Part shown: positions 28,175-36,919 of the stretch, in pieces
How the letters are laid out: the number at the start of each line of letters is the position of its first letter
Numbering within the stretch: the first letter of the stretch is position 1
Assembly (NCBI RefSeq): GCF_009833495.1
Contig: NZ_WUWG01000001.1
Coordinates: 744,001-808,000 of the forward strand
Source of the DNA: Oceanomicrobium pacificus
GTDB lineage: Bacteria > Pseudomonadota > Alphaproteobacteria > Rhodobacterales > Rhodobacteraceae
DNA: 64,000 bases
Reading direction: 5' to 3'
Made by a program: the position numbers and the translations under genes
Notes under the pieces: model-generated
Told to the model about the DNA's origin: nothing
The model's input: only the letters and a program-made list of their open reading frames with translations
Database searches by the model: none

Positions 28175-28918
28175 TCAGGCCGCCGGACGCACGACTTTCC
28201 CGTTTTCGTCGAAATGGATGCCGCATTCGGTCTTGTCGCTGCCCGCCCAGCGCCCAGCGCGCGGGTCCTCGCCCTCGGCCACGGGCCGCGTGCAGGGCGC
28301 GCAGCCGATGGACGCAAAGCCCCGGCGGGTCAGCGGATGGCGCGGTAGGTCATGCGCGTCCATATAGGCGCGCAAATCTTCGGGCTGCCAGAAGGCGAGC
28401 GGATTGACCTTGATGCGGCGGCCGTTCTCATCCTCGAAAAGGTCCATGTTCCGGCGCGCATCCGTCTGGTGGCGCTTGCGGCCGGTGATCCAGGCATCGA
28501 ACCCATCCAGAGCGGCGTCGAGCGGCGCCACCTTGCGCAACGCGCAGCAGGCATCCGTGTCCTTCAGGTGCAGGCGTCCGAACACATCGTCGCGACGCAC
28601 GGCTTCGCTGTCCGGCGTGATGCGGCGGATATCCGTCAGCCCGAAGGCTTCCGCCAGTTCCAGCTGGTAGTCGAGCGTTTCCTGAAAGAGCATCCGCGTG
28701 TCCACGAAGATGACCGGCACATCCTTGCGCAGGCGCGAGGCCAGATGCAGGAGCACGGCCGATTCCGCCCCGAAAGAGGAGACAAGCGCCACCCGACCAA
28801 CCGCGTTGCCGTTCAGCACTTCGTCGAGCCGCTGCAGCGCGGTCTCTTCCTTGGCCTTCAGGTTCAGCGCGGCGACGCGGTCCGCGACCGGCGTTTCCAA
28901 TTGTGTATCACGCGGCAT
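28175..28918 (-). CDS. cysH: Adenylyl-sulfate (APS/PAPS) reductase
   Basis: A 247-residue thioredoxin-dependent reductase making sulfite from activated sulfate. The nucleotide loop is SSFGAESAVLLHLA. The cysteine pattern C124-C125 ... C206-x2-C209 (DACCALRK and GCAPC) ligates a [4Fe-4S] cluster and marks the plant/bacterial APS-using type. The catalytic cysteine is C232 in KTECGIHF. Its start overlaps the cysI 3' end by 11 bp, and DUF934 follows 31 bp downstream. Confidence 0.95.
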   Translation of the reverse strand: MPRDTQLETPVADRVAALNLKAKEETALQRLDEVLNGNAVGRVALVSSFGAESAVLLHLASRLRKDVPVIFVDTRMLFQETLDYQLELAEAFGLTDIRRITPDSEAVRRDDVFGRLHLKDTDACCALRKVAPLDAALDGFDAWITGRKRHQTDARRNMDLFEDENGRRIKVNPLAFWQPEDLRAYMDAHDLPRHPLTRRGFASIGCAPCTRPVAEGEDPRAGRWAGSDKTECGIHFDENGKVVRPAA

Positions 28919-30581
28919 GGCTCTTCACTCCCTGATCGGGGTAGAGCGCCGCCTTGAACGGCGCGGCGCCGAGGCGGCGATAGGCCTGAAGGAAGGTTTC
29001 CTCGGGGCTTTCACGCTCTGCCAGATAGGTGTTCACGACCGTTTCGATGGCCGGCACGATCGCCTCCGCCGAGAAACCGGGACCGACCCGTTCCCCGATG
29101 GCGGTTGTTTCCGTCCCGTCGCCGCCGAGCGTGATCTGGTAGTTTTCCACGCCTGCACGATCGAGGCCGAGGATGCCGATATGGCCGACATGATGGTGAC
29201 CGCAGGCATTGATGCAGCCCGAGATCTTGATCTTCAGCGGACCGATATCCTGTTCCAGTTTCAACTCGTCGAACCGCTGCGAAATCTCCTGCGCGACCGG
29301 AATGGAGCGCGCCGTGGCCAGAGCGCAGTAATCCATGCCTGGGCAGGCGATAATGTCCGACACCAGCCCGATATTGGCGGTTGCGAGCCCCGCTTCGCGC
29401 AGCGCGGCGTGGACCGCGGGAATGTCGGCGCGGCGCACATGCGGCAGGATGATGTTCTGCTCGTGGCTCACGCGAAGCTCGTCATGGCTGTAGCGCTCGG
29501 CCAGATCGGCGAGCACGCGCATCTGGTCCGACGTGGCATCGCCCGGCGTGCCGCCGACCGGTTTCAGGGACACGGTGACGATGCCATAGGCCGGGTTCTT
29601 GTGCTCGGCCACATTCGTGTCGACGAAGCTGCGCAGGATCGCGTCGCTGTTGAGCGCCTCCTCCAGCGTTGCAGAGCGCGTATTGTCGAACTCCGGCGGC
29701 TCGAATGCGGCTTCGATATCGGCCAGCAGGTCGGCCGGCGGACCGGTGAACACGTCGCGATTGCGGGCAAACACCTCTTCGACCTGGGCGCGGATCTTGT
29801 CGATGCCGTTTTCGTGCACCGTGATCTTGATGCGGGCCTTGTATTTGTTATCGCGGCGCCCGTTGAGGTTGTAGACCTGCAGGATCGCTTCGAGATAGGG
29901 CAGAAGGTCCGCCTTGGGCAGGAACTCGCGGATCGTCTTGCCCACCATCGGCGTGCGGCCGAGTCCGCCACCCACGATCACCTCGTAGCCCGGATTGCCC
30001 TGATCATCACGCTTCAGCACGAGGCCGATATCATGGGCGCGCGTCACGGCGCGGTCCTCGGACGCGCCGGAGACGGCGATCTTGAACTTGCGCGGCAGGA
30101 ACTGGAATTCGGGATGGTCGGTGGACCACTGGCGCAACAGTTCCGCGGTCGGGCGCGGGTCTTCGACCTCATCGGCCGCGGCACCGGCGAAATGGTCCGC
30201 GGTGACGTTGCGGATGCAGTTGCCCGAGGTCTGGATGGCGTGCATCTCGACATCGGCGAGCGCGTCCAGAATCTCTGGCACATCCTTCAGTTTCGGCCAG
30301 TTGAACTGGATGTTCTGGCGCGTCGTGAAATGGCCATAGCCCTTGTCCCACGTGTCCGCGATATAGGCGAACTGGCGCATCTGGCGGCCGTTGAGCGTGC
30401 CATAGGGCACGGCAATCCGCAGCATGTAGGCATGAAGCTGGAGATAGAGACCGTTCATCAGCCGCAGCGGCTTGAACTCGTCCTCGGTCAGCGACCCGTC
30501 AAGGCGGCGCTCCACCTGCGAGCGGAATTGGTCGACACGGGTGCGGACGAAATCATGGTCGAAATCATTGTAGCGATACAT
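28908..30581 (-). CDS. cysI: Ferredoxin-type sulfite/nitrite reductase, siroheme [4Fe-4S]
   Basis: A 557-residue reductase taking sulfite to sulfide with six electrons. Two ferredoxin-like/sulfite-reductase repeats are present. The siroheme-cluster ligands are C413 and C419 (CPGMDYC) and C456 and C460 (CINAC). HHHVGHIGILG follows. Neighbours cysH and DUF934 indicate assimilatory sulfite reduction rather than nitrite. The siroheme synthase gene (cysG), often first in this operon in Rhodobacterales, is missing here. Confidence 0.93.
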   Translation of the reverse strand: MYRYNDFDHDFVRTRVDQFRSQVERRLDGSLTEDEFKPLRLMNGLYLQLHAYMLRIAVPYGTLNGRQMRQFAYIADTWDKGYGHFTTRQNIQFNWPKLKDVPEILDALADVEMHAIQTSGNCIRNVTADHFAGAAADEVEDPRPTAELLRQWSTDHPEFQFLPRKFKIAVSGASEDRAVTRAHDIGLVLKRDDQGNPGYEVIVGGGLGRTPMVGKTIREFLPKADLLPYLEAILQVYNLNGRRDNKYKARIKITVHENGIDKIRAQVEEVFARNRDVFTGPPADLLADIEAAFEPPEFDNTRSATLEEALNSDAILRSFVDTNVAEHKNPAYGIVTVSLKPVGGTPGDATSDQMRVLADLAERYSHDELRVSHEQNIILPHVRRADIPAVHAALREAGLATANIGLVSDIIACPGMDYCALATARSIPVAQEISQRFDELKLEQDIGPLKIKISGCINACGHHHVGHIGILGLDRAGVENYQITLGGDGTETTAIGERVGPGFSAEAIVPAIETVVNTYLAERESPEETFLQAYRRLGAAPFKAALYPDQGVKSHAA

Positions 30582-30584
30582 GGG

Positions 30585-30887
30585 TCAGACCTCCGCCTGC
30601 TTGCCGTGGAAATAGTTGGACGGGCCGCGGGTGCGGAAGGCTTCGCGGAAATGGACCGGGCTCGGCCGGCCGTCGGATCCGACCGACACTTCAGCCAGAT
30701 AGGCGCCGACGACGCGGGAATGCTGGCTTTCCGCTGTTGCAAGCATTCGGCGCGCCACCTCTTCCTCGGCGGCGACGAACGCCTCCTCGATGTCACCGGT
30801 CCAGCCGCAATCCGCGGTCAGGTAGACAACGTCCCCTTCCAGAAGGTCATTGGCGGTGATGACGGCGGGCTTGAATGCGCGGGCCAT
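30585..30887 (-). CDS. DUF2849 family protein
   Basis: A 100-residue small cytoplasmic protein, first gene of the cys operon, 3 bp before cysI. The N-terminus KPAVITANDLLEGDVVYLTADCGWT is typical of DUF2849, found mostly in alphaproteobacterial sulfite-reductase operons. Its function is unknown to me; an accessory role for sulfite reductase is inferred from position only. Confidence 0.88.
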   Translation of the reverse strand: MARAFKPAVITANDLLEGDVVYLTADCGWTGDIEEAFVAAEEEVARRMLATAESQHSRVVGAYLAEVSVGSDGRPSPVHFREAFRTRGPSNYFHGKQAEV

Positions 30888-30904
30888 GGCGGGTCCTCGG
30901 AAAT

Positions 30905-30990
30905 GCTCTTGTTCAGTCCCTCAGATATAGAACTTTGTTCCGAATCTTTCACCATATCGGCCTTGAATAAGCAGATTTGTTCTGGGATAA
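30905..30990. promoter_or_regulatory. cys operon / Lrp intergenic region with repeated TTGTTC sites
   Basis: Three TTGTTC copies on the plus strand start at 30909, 30935 and 30977. The latter two are TTTGTTC, 42 bp (four helical turns) apart. They lie in imperfect palindromes GAAC-TTT-GTTC (30930-30940) and CAGA-TTTGT-TCTG (30972-30984). On the minus strand TATATC (30928-30923) could be the -10 of the cys operon, adjacent to the first palindrome. This fits binding of the neighbouring Lrp-type regulator. Confidence 0.5.
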
Positions 30991-31034
30991 GCCGGAAAAG
31001 AAAACACAGTTCTCAAATACGGCGGAGCCGCACA

Positions 31035-31496
31035 ATGGAAGTCTCACTCGACGCGATCGACAGGAAAATCCTCTCGGAACTGCAGCAGGATGCCAGCCTG
31101 CCGCTCGACGAGATCGCCCGCCGGGTGGGGGCCTCCAAGACCCCGGTCTGGAACCGGATTCGCAAGATGCGCAATCAGGGTGTGATCCGCAAGCAGACGG
31201 TCATCCTCGACCCGGACCTGCTGGGGTTCGAGAGCTGCTTCTTCGTGCTGATCCGGACCTCGGAGCATGAGGAGGGGTGGCAGGACAAGTTCTTGAATGT
31301 CATAAGGAATCGCCCCGAAGTGATGGAAGCGCACCGGCTGGCGGGCGACATTGACTATATCCTGAAAGTGCGGGTGCCGAACGCCAAGGGCTATGACGAA
31401 TTCTACCAGAAACTCATCTCCGAGGTGAAGCTCTTCAACGTCACCGCAACCCTGTCGATGGAAGAGATCAAGTCGACCACCGCCCTGCCGCTCTGA
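31035..31496 (+). CDS. Lrp/AsnC family transcriptional regulator of sulfur assimilation
   Basis: A 153-residue regulator. The helix-turn-helix is SLPLDEIARRVGASKTPVWNRIRKMRNQGVI, near residues 20-50. The C-terminal RAM effector domain includes VMEAHRLAGDIDYILKVRV. It is divergent from the DUF2849-cysI-cysH operon (147-bp gap), the usual place for a cysteine- or sulfur-responsive Lrp member (CuyR/CysB substitute in Rhodobacterales). The ATG at 31035 is the natural family start; the much longer frame around it is a shadow. Confidence 0.9.
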   Translation: MEVSLDAIDRKILSELQQDASLPLDEIARRVGASKTPVWNRIRKMRNQGVIRKQTVILDPDLLGFESCFFVLIRTSEHEEGWQDKFLNVIRNRPEVMEAHRLAGDIDYILKVRVPNAKGYDEFYQKLISEVKLFNVTATLSMEEIKSTTALPL

Positions 31497-31504
31497 CGCG
31501 GCGC

Positions 31505-31795
31505 TCAGCCGGGGTGCAACTGCCCCGCGAGCGGGTGATTCTTCAGCCAGCCCGCATGGTGGCGGTCCGCGACATAGCAGATCCGCAGATCGGCGAAATC
31601 ATTGTGGTCGGAGAAATGCACGGCCGTCTTGGCCGAGATGCGGCTCGGCAGGAAACACCAGAGCCCCTCGTCATTCATCGCCGCCGCCTGGCTCGTGTCG
31701 CGATAGACGAGCAGGTCGGCCAGCGCCGGTTCATCCACCACTTTCACCGTGAAATCCGCGTAATTCGGATTGGATACCGCGCAGACCAATGTCAT
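31505..31795 (-). CDS. DUF6150-like small protein
   Basis: A 96-residue protein with several short beta-type repeats of the form ADLLVYRDTSQAA, ISAKTAVHFSDHNDFADLRICYV, HHAGW. This resembles DUF6150 proteins, whose repeats carry a hydrophobic-acidic pattern. There is no signal peptide and no catalytic motif. The start ATG 31793-31795 follows a G-rich stretch; a longer frame adds 25 Arg-rich residues. It is convergent with the Lrp gene (8-bp gap), with no terminator seen between. Confidence 0.65.
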   Translation of the reverse strand: MTLVCAVSNPNYADFTVKVVDEPALADLLVYRDTSQAAAMNDEGLWCFLPSRISAKTAVHFSDHNDFADLRICYVADRHHAGWLKNHPLAGQLHPG

Positions 31796-31938
31796 CCGTT
31801 TCCCCCCTATGCTCGCCGGGTCGACACGCTGCCTCGGGGGAAGGGTAACACGGGACCGCGCTCGCGCCAAAACGGACCGGATCGGCGCTCGGATTCTGCT
31901 CGGGGGCCTATGTCTCGTGTGCGGGACGCGGCGGACGT

Positions 31939-32499
31939 TTACGGCTCGACCTTGAGGATCAGCGGCGTTTCGGTTTTCGCGTCCACATCGAAGGTTGAGC
32001 GCCCCGTATGGTTCAGGTGGCGGCCATAGGTATGAAGCGAAACCGCCACTTTGTCCCCGTTGTTGACCACGCTGTGTATGTCTTCGGGCAGACAGCAGAC
32101 TGCGGTTCCGGGATAGAGCGTCTCTTCCTTGGTCGGAACAAGATCCGCGAAACCGGGTTTGGAACCATCGTCGAGCCGCTTGTAGTTGATTTCATGTTCC
32201 TGGCCTTCGATCCCGGACACGACGGCCCAGGTCTTGTGATTATGGGCTTCGACGCCGCGACCCGGTGCCCATGCGATGGCGAAGACCGCAAGGTCGTGAT
32301 TGTCCTCTTCATGCAGAAGGTGCAGCCCAACGCCCTGTTCAGGGTCGGTGAAGCGGTACTTGTCCTTGAACCAGCTTCGATCGGACGCGAGCCGCAAAGC
32401 GAGAGGCTTGATCTTCTCGGTGATCACGCCGACTTCCGTCTCTTCCGCGACGATGGCGCGAATGTCCTCGACATAATCCTGAACCGAATATGCAGGCAT
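31939..32499 (-). CDS. Cysteine dioxygenase-like cupin protein
   Basis: A 186-residue cupin of the cysteine dioxygenase/3-mercaptopropionate dioxygenase type. The expected three-histidine iron site is H and H in GVEAHNHKTWAVVSG and H in EDIHSVVNNGDKVAVSLHTYG. Such enzymes oxidise thiols to sulfinates with O2. The exact substrate cannot be decided by eye. GGGGAGGAG precedes the start. A perfect 14-bp palindrome lies 28 bp upstream. Nearness to the cys operon suggests thiol balance, but it is a separate unit. Confidence 0.8.
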   Translation of the reverse strand: MPAYSVQDYVEDIRAIVAEETEVGVITEKIKPLALRLASDRSWFKDKYRFTDPEQGVGLHLLHEEDNHDLAVFAIAWAPGRGVEAHNHKTWAVVSGIEGQEHEINYKRLDDGSKPGFADLVPTKEETLYPGTAVCCLPEDIHSVVNNGDKVAVSLHTYGRHLNHTGRSTFDVDAKTETPLILKVEP

Positions 32500-32527
32500 G
32501 AACGCTCCTCCCCCTTTGGAACGCCCA

Positions 32528-32541
32528 TCAGGGTACCCTGA
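32528..32541. promoter_or_regulatory. Perfect palindrome upstream of the cysteine dioxygenase-like gene
   Basis: TCAGGGTACCCTGA is a perfect 14-bp palindrome 28 bp from the start codon, a likely operator. Further upstream, on the minus strand, TTGCTC and AAATTC (within 32607-32639, 17 bp apart) could form the promoter. The same segment is also an imperfect inverted repeat GAATTT...AAATTC. Confidence 0.5.
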
Positions 32542-32687
32542 AACCCACGAAAACCAATGCCGGCGCTCGCGGCCTTCGCGCTGTCGGGCGCTCTTGGAGC
32601 AATCCCGAATTTCCCACACCTCGGGATGTGAGCAAATTCGACCTTCTCCACCACCGGCGACTGCAACCGGTTTGCGGGCCGTTTCGC

Positions 32688-33617
32688 TCAGCCGTCGAAA
32701 AAGCCCGGTCCGGCGCGCCCGCGCAACGCGGCGGCCAGATCCGCCCCGAGACGTGCTGCATCCGCAACAGGCGCAGCCCCGCTTTCCGTCAAGCATTCGG
32801 ACCCGTCGGGGCGGATGATCTCGCCGCGCAAGTGCACCTGGTCGCCATCGAGCACCGCCAGCCCGCCGATCGGCGTCTGGCAACTGCCGTCGAGACCGGC
32901 TAGGAACGCGCGTTCCGCGGCCAGACGGTGGCCCGTCGGCGTGTCATGAATCGCCGCCAGCAGCGTGGCGATACGGGTATCGTCCTGCCGCCGCTCGATT
33001 CCGATTGCGCCTTGTGCGACCGCCGGCAGCATGTCCGTCACCTCGATCGGCGCGGCCGGCACATCGCTGAGGCCCAGCCGGTTCAGACCCGCCATGGCAA
33101 GGAAGGTGGCTTCGGCCACACCGTCGGCCAGTTTGCGCATGCGCGTCTGCACATTGCCGCGAAACTCGACGACCTTCAGGTCGGGCCGCCGGTGCAAAAG
33201 CTGCGCGCGCCGCCGCAAAGACGAGGTCCCGACCGTCGCGCCCTGCGCCAGATCGGAAATCGCGCCGGCATGCGGCGCGACAAACGCATCGCGCACATCC
33301 TCACGCGGGAGGTAGCAGTCGAGCAACAGCCCCGCGGGCTGCGCGACCGGCATGTCCTTCATCGAATGGACCGCCAGATCGATCTCGCCCGCCAGCAGCG
33401 CATCCTCGATTTCCTTGGTGAAGAGCCCCTTGCCGCCGATCTCGCCCAAGGGGCGGTCAAGGACGCGGTCGCCGGTCGTCTTGATGACGACGATCTCAAA
33501 CGCCTCTTGCGGAATGTCATGGGCGGCCATCAGCCGGTCGCGGGTCTCGTGCGCCTGGGCGAGCGCCAGCGGCGATCCGCGCGTGCCGATGCGCAATATG
33601 TCGGGTCGGTCGGTCAT
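32688..33617 (-). CDS. hemC: Porphobilinogen deaminase (hydroxymethylbilane synthase)
   Basis: A 309-residue tetrapyrrole enzyme that polymerises four porphobilinogens. The N-terminus is LRIGTRGSPLALAQA. The catalytic Asp80 is in GEIDLAVHSMKDMP. The dipyrromethane cofactor is bound at C246 (AGLDGSCQTPIGG). The start ATG 33615-33617 gives the usual family length. It is divergent from hemE (145-bp gap), so two consecutive heme/siroheme-pathway steps share a regulatory region. Confidence 0.97.
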   Translation of the reverse strand: MTDRPDILRIGTRGSPLALAQAHETRDRLMAAHDIPQEAFEIVVIKTTGDRVLDRPLGEIGGKGLFTKEIEDALLAGEIDLAVHSMKDMPVAQPAGLLLDCYLPREDVRDAFVAPHAGAISDLAQGATVGTSSLRRRAQLLHRRPDLKVVEFRGNVQTRMRKLADGVAEATFLAMAGLNRLGLSDVPAAPIEVTDMLPAVAQGAIGIERRQDDTRIATLLAAIHDTPTGHRLAAERAFLAGLDGSCQTPIGGLAVLDGDQVHLRGEIIRPDGSECLTESGAAPVADAARLGADLAAALRGRAGPGFFDG

Positions 33618-33762
33618 GGCGCGGACCCTAGACGCGCCACCGCCAAGCGGCAATGGGCTATCACGCCGCAAGGCCGGGCGGGGAAGTCTGCGCCCAATCT
33701 CCCCTTTTGCCCGCGCGGCGCAACAGGTAGGGTCCGGCCCGACATGATATGGGGAGCCGCCG

Positions 33763-34797
33763 ATGAAGAGCGCCGACAAGACCCTTCTGAGAGCCCTGCG
33801 CGGGGAAACGCTGCCGGTGCCGCCGGTCTGGATGATGCGTCAGGCCGGGCGCTACCTGCCGGAATATCGCGCCACGCGGCAACAGGCCGGGTCCTTCCTC
33901 GATCTGTGCTACAACCCCGATCTCGCGACCGAGGTGACGCTCCAGCCGATCCGCCGTTACGGGTTCGACGCGGCGATCCTCTTTGCCGACATCCTGCTGA
34001 TCCCGCAGGCGCTCGGGGCCGACCTGACTTTCGTGCAAGGCGAAGGCCCGCGCCTGTCCACCATCACCGGCAAGGCCGACATGGACCAGCTGCGCGGCGT
34101 CGACACGATCGACGAGACCTTGTCACCGATCTACGAGACCGTGTCGAACCTGCGCGCGGCCCTGCCTGCGGAGACCGCGCTCATCGGCTTCGCCGGCGCG
34201 CCCTGGACCGTGGCCACGTACATGATTGCAGGCCGCGGCACGCCCGATCAGGCCCCCGCGCGGCGGATGATCTATGGCGATCCGGAAACGTTCGACCGGC
34301 TGATCGACCGGATCACGGATGCGACGATCGAATATCTGTCACGCCAGATCGCGGCAGGTGCGGAAGTGGTGAAGATCTTCGACAGCTGGGCCGGCACCAT
34401 GCCCGGCCGCCATTTCGCGCGCTACTGCGTGGAGCCCGTGGCGCGGATCACGCGCGAACTGAAAGCGCGGCATGCCGATGTGCCCGTGATCGGATTTCCG
34501 CGTGGTGCGGGCGGGCATGCGATCGGCTTTGCCGAAGCCACAGGGGTCGACGGGCTGGCGCTCGACACGAGCGTCGATCCGGCATGGGCTGCGGCGACGC
34601 TCCAGCCCCATGTCTGCGTGCAGGGCAATCTCGACCCGCTTCTGATGGTGGAAGGCGGCGACGCGCTCCGCCGCGAAACCCGCGCCATCGTGGACGCTTT
34701 CTCCGGCGGTCCGCATATTTTCAACCTTGGTCACGGGATCACGCCCGACGCCGATCCCGACCATGTCTCCATCATGCTGGAAACCATCCGGGGGTAG
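33763..34797 (+). CDS. hemE: Uroporphyrinogen decarboxylase
   Basis: A 344-residue cytoplasmic enzyme converting uroporphyrinogen III to coproporphyrinogen III. Signature 1 [16 protein letters not shown] is near residue 20 and signature 2 ([14 protein letters not shown]) near 145. The catalytic Asp is in [13 protein letters not shown]. It is divergent from hemC. The SDR gene follows after 3 bp and is probably co-transcribed. Confidence 0.97.
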   Translation: MKSADKTLLRALRGETLPVPPVWMMRQAGRYLPEYRATRQQAGSFLDLCYNPDLATEVTLQPIRRYGFDAAILFADILLIPQALGADLTFVQGEGPRLSTITGKADMDQLRGVDTIDETLSPIYETVSNLRAALPAETALIGFAGAPWTVATYMIAGRGTPDQAPARRMIYGDPETFDRLIDRITDATIEYLSRQIAAGAEVVKIFDSWAGTMPGRHFARYCVEPVARITRELKARHADVPVIGFPRGAGGHAIGFAEATGVDGLALDTSVDPAWAAATLQPHVCVQGNLDPLLMVEGGDALRRETRAIVDAFSGGPHIFNLGHGITPDADPDHVSIMLETIRG

Positions 34798-34800
34798 GTC

Positions 34801-35607
34801 ATGCCGCAGTTCAATCGTATTCTCCTGACCGGCGCGGCCGGCAGCCTCGGCCGCGAATTGCGGTCCGGTCTGGCGCATCTGACCACCCACCTGCGTCTGG
34901 CCGACCGGGCCGACATGGGCACGGCCGCCGCGCATGAGGAACTCGTCCAGTGCGACCTGTCTGACCCGGAGGTCGGGATGGAGATCACCCGCGACGTGGA
35001 CGCGATCGTCCATTTTGCCGGTGTCGCGCGCGAGCAGAGCTTCAACGAGATCATGACCGACACGATTCCTGGCACCTACAACATGTTCGAGGGCGCCCGG
35101 AAGAACGGCGTGAAGCGGGTCATCTTCGCAAGCTCCATCCATGCGGTCGGCTATTACCGGCTGGAAGAGGTGCCCGACACGCGCCAGCCGCACCGGCCTG
35201 ACAGTTTCTACGGCATGGCCAAATGTTTCGGAGAGGATCTGGCAAGCCTCTACTGGAACAAGTTCGGCGTGGAATCGGTCTGTCTGCGCATCTGCTCGGC
35301 GCTCGATGCTCCGAAAGAGCGGCGCAATCTCTGGTCCTGGCTCAGCTTCCCCGACACGGTGCGGCTGGTGGAACGGTCGCTGACCGCGCCGCGCACGGGC
35401 CATTCGATCATCTTCGGCACCTCGGCCAACAGCATGCAGGCCGTGTCGAACGCGCACGCGACCCATATCGGCTACGACCCGCAGGACACTGCCGACGCGT
35501 TCCGGGACGAGATCGAGGCCCAGCCGCTGGCCGACCATGAGAGCGACCTCGTGCGCAATGTGGGCGGTTTCTTCACCAACTTCCCGCATCCCGACGACGC
35601 GGAGTGA
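34801..35607 (+). CDS. NAD(P)-dependent SDR, uronate dehydrogenase-like
   Basis: A 268-residue extended-type short-chain dehydrogenase. The Rossmann motif LLTGAAGSLGRELR is at the N-terminus, the catalytic Ser in FASSIHAVGYY and the Tyr/Lys pair in YGMAKCFGED. The pattern VQCDLSD, IVHFAGV, GTYNMFEGARKNGVKRVIFASS, SFYGMAKCFGE and LRICS resembles bacterial uronate dehydrogenase (galacturonate/glucuronate to aldarolactone). No uronate pathway genes are nearby; it sits 3 bp behind hemE. The substrate assignment is therefore tentative. Confidence 0.75.
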   Translation: MPQFNRILLTGAAGSLGRELRSGLAHLTTHLRLADRADMGTAAAHEELVQCDLSDPEVGMEITRDVDAIVHFAGVAREQSFNEIMTDTIPGTYNMFEGARKNGVKRVIFASSIHAVGYYRLEEVPDTRQPHRPDSFYGMAKCFGEDLASLYWNKFGVESVCLRICSALDAPKERRNLWSWLSFPDTVRLVERSLTAPRTGHSIIFGTSANSMQAVSNAHATHIGYDPQDTADAFRDEIEAQPLADHESDLVRNVGGFFTNFPHPDDAE

Positions 35608-35644
35608 GCGACAGGGCCGGCCACACCTGCATAGGGCGCCGCGC

Positions 35645-36814
35645 ATGAGCGGCGCACCCGACATTGTCATTGTCGGCGGTGCGATCACCGGAAGCGCGAC
35701 GGCCTGGTTCCTGGCCTGCGAACAGGGCTATCGCGGGCGGATCACGGTGCTGGAGCCCGACCCGACCTATGCCCGCGCGGCCACCGCGCTCAGCGCGAGC
35801 GGGCTGCGGCAGCAGTTTTCCCAGCCCGTCAATGTCGCGATCGGGGTCTTCGGGCGCGACTTCCTGCGCGCAGCGCCGGAGCGGCTCGGTCAGGACCTGA
35901 TGTTCCACGAAAACGGCTACCTGACGCTGGCCGCGACAGAGGCGGGCGCGGACCTGCTGCGCGCGAACCATCGCGTGCAGACGGCGCATGGCGGCGACAT
36001 TCGCTTGCTCGAGCCGGACAGGATCGCCGCCTGTTGGCCACATATGAATGTTGCGGATATCCGGCTTGGCGCCTGGGGCGCGACGGGCGAGGGCTGGTTC
36101 GACAATATGGGGCTGCTGTCGCTCTTCCGCACACAGGCCCGCGCCGCCGGCGTCACCTACCTGAAGGACAGCGCCACAGGGATCACCCTGCGCGGCGGGC
36201 GGGCCGTGTCCGTCACGCGGGACGGCGGCGCTGCGCTCGACTGCGGCCAGGTTCTGGTCGCGGCGGGTGCGGCATCCGCCGCACTGCTGGCGCCGCTTGG
36301 CATCGACCTGCCGGTCAGGCGCCGCAAACGCACCAATTTCCTCGTCACCTGCCCCGATCCGGTGCCCGCCGGCTTGCCGCTCATCGTCGATCCGTCGGGC
36401 ACTTTCGTGCGGCCGGAAGGCACGGGATTCCTGTGCGGCACCGCGCCCGATCCGGACCCGGATGTGGCAGCGGACGATTTCGATCCGGACTGGGACCAGT
36501 TCGAGGCAGCCATCTGGCCCGCGCTGGCCCACCGGATCCCGACTTTCGAGCGGCTGCGCGTCGCCTCGGGTTGGGCCGGGCATTACGACATGTGCACGGC
36601 GGATGCGAATGCGCTGGTCGGACCTCTGGCGGAGGTGCCGAACCTCTATGTCGCCTGCGGCTTCTCCGGCCACGGGTTGCAGCAGGCACCGGCCGTCGGC
36701 CGCGGGCTTGCGGAACATCTGGCGACCGGCACCTGGCAGAGCCTCGATCTGTCGCCGCTCCGCCCCGACCGGATTGCGGCGGGCGACCTGCTCGTGGAGC
36801 GCAACATCATCTGA
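35645..36814 (+). CDS. FAD-dependent oxidoreductase (DAO/DadA family)
   Basis: A 389-residue flavoprotein of the D-amino-acid oxidase/sarcosine oxidase superfamily. The dinucleotide fold is IVIVGGAITGSATAWFLA. C-terminal FAD contacts are seen in VASGWAGHYDMCTADANALVG and YVACGFSGHGLQQAPAVGRGLAE. It probably oxidises an N-methyl or D-amino acid; the substrate is unknown. The ATG at 35645 is chosen because a longer frame reads through the end of the SDR gene. Confidence 0.85.
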   Translation: MSGAPDIVIVGGAITGSATAWFLACEQGYRGRITVLEPDPTYARAATALSASGLRQQFSQPVNVAIGVFGRDFLRAAPERLGQDLMFHENGYLTLAATEAGADLLRANHRVQTAHGGDIRLLEPDRIAACWPHMNVADIRLGAWGATGEGWFDNMGLLSLFRTQARAAGVTYLKDSATGITLRGGRAVSVTRDGGAALDCGQVLVAAGAASAALLAPLGIDLPVRRRKRTNFLVTCPDPVPAGLPLIVDPSGTFVRPEGTGFLCGTAPDPDPDVAADDFDPDWDQFEAAIWPALAHRIPTFERLRVASGWAGHYDMCTADANALVGPLAEVPNLYVACGFSGHGLQQAPAVGRGLAEHLATGTWQSLDLSPLRPDRIAAGDLLVERNII

Positions 36815-36865
36815 ACCGCAGATGCGGGCTGATTTTGTCGCATCCCGCAGCGCGCAGATGGTGCT

Positions 36866-36893
36866 TTGCAACATGGCAAACGCGGCATAACAT
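36866..36893 (+). promoter_or_regulatory. Candidate promoter for the leader ORF and GNAT operon
   Basis: TTGCAA (36866-36871) and TAACAT (36888-36893) are separated by 16 bp. A small palindrome TTTGC-AACATG-GCAAA (36865-36880) overlaps the -35 box and could be an operator. Confidence 0.4.
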
Positions 36894-36919
36894 CAGGGAA
36901 AAACGCAAGGATCATCGTC

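Noticed and set aside
28698-31496. A 932-codon open frame on the plus strand across cysH and cysI
   Set aside because: It is a shadow of the cys operon on the opposite strand; only its last 154 codons are real (the Lrp-type gene). The high-GC third positions keep antisense frames open.
31035-31496. Lrp-type gene as an amino-acid catabolism regulator
   Set aside because: Its divergent position to the sulfate-assimilation operon points more simply to sulfur control; no amino-acid catabolic gene is adjacent.
33618-33762. Possible replication origin beside hemE, as in Caulobacter
   Set aside because: The hemC-hemE gap is only 145 bp, is not AT-rich, and shows no DnaA-box cluster.
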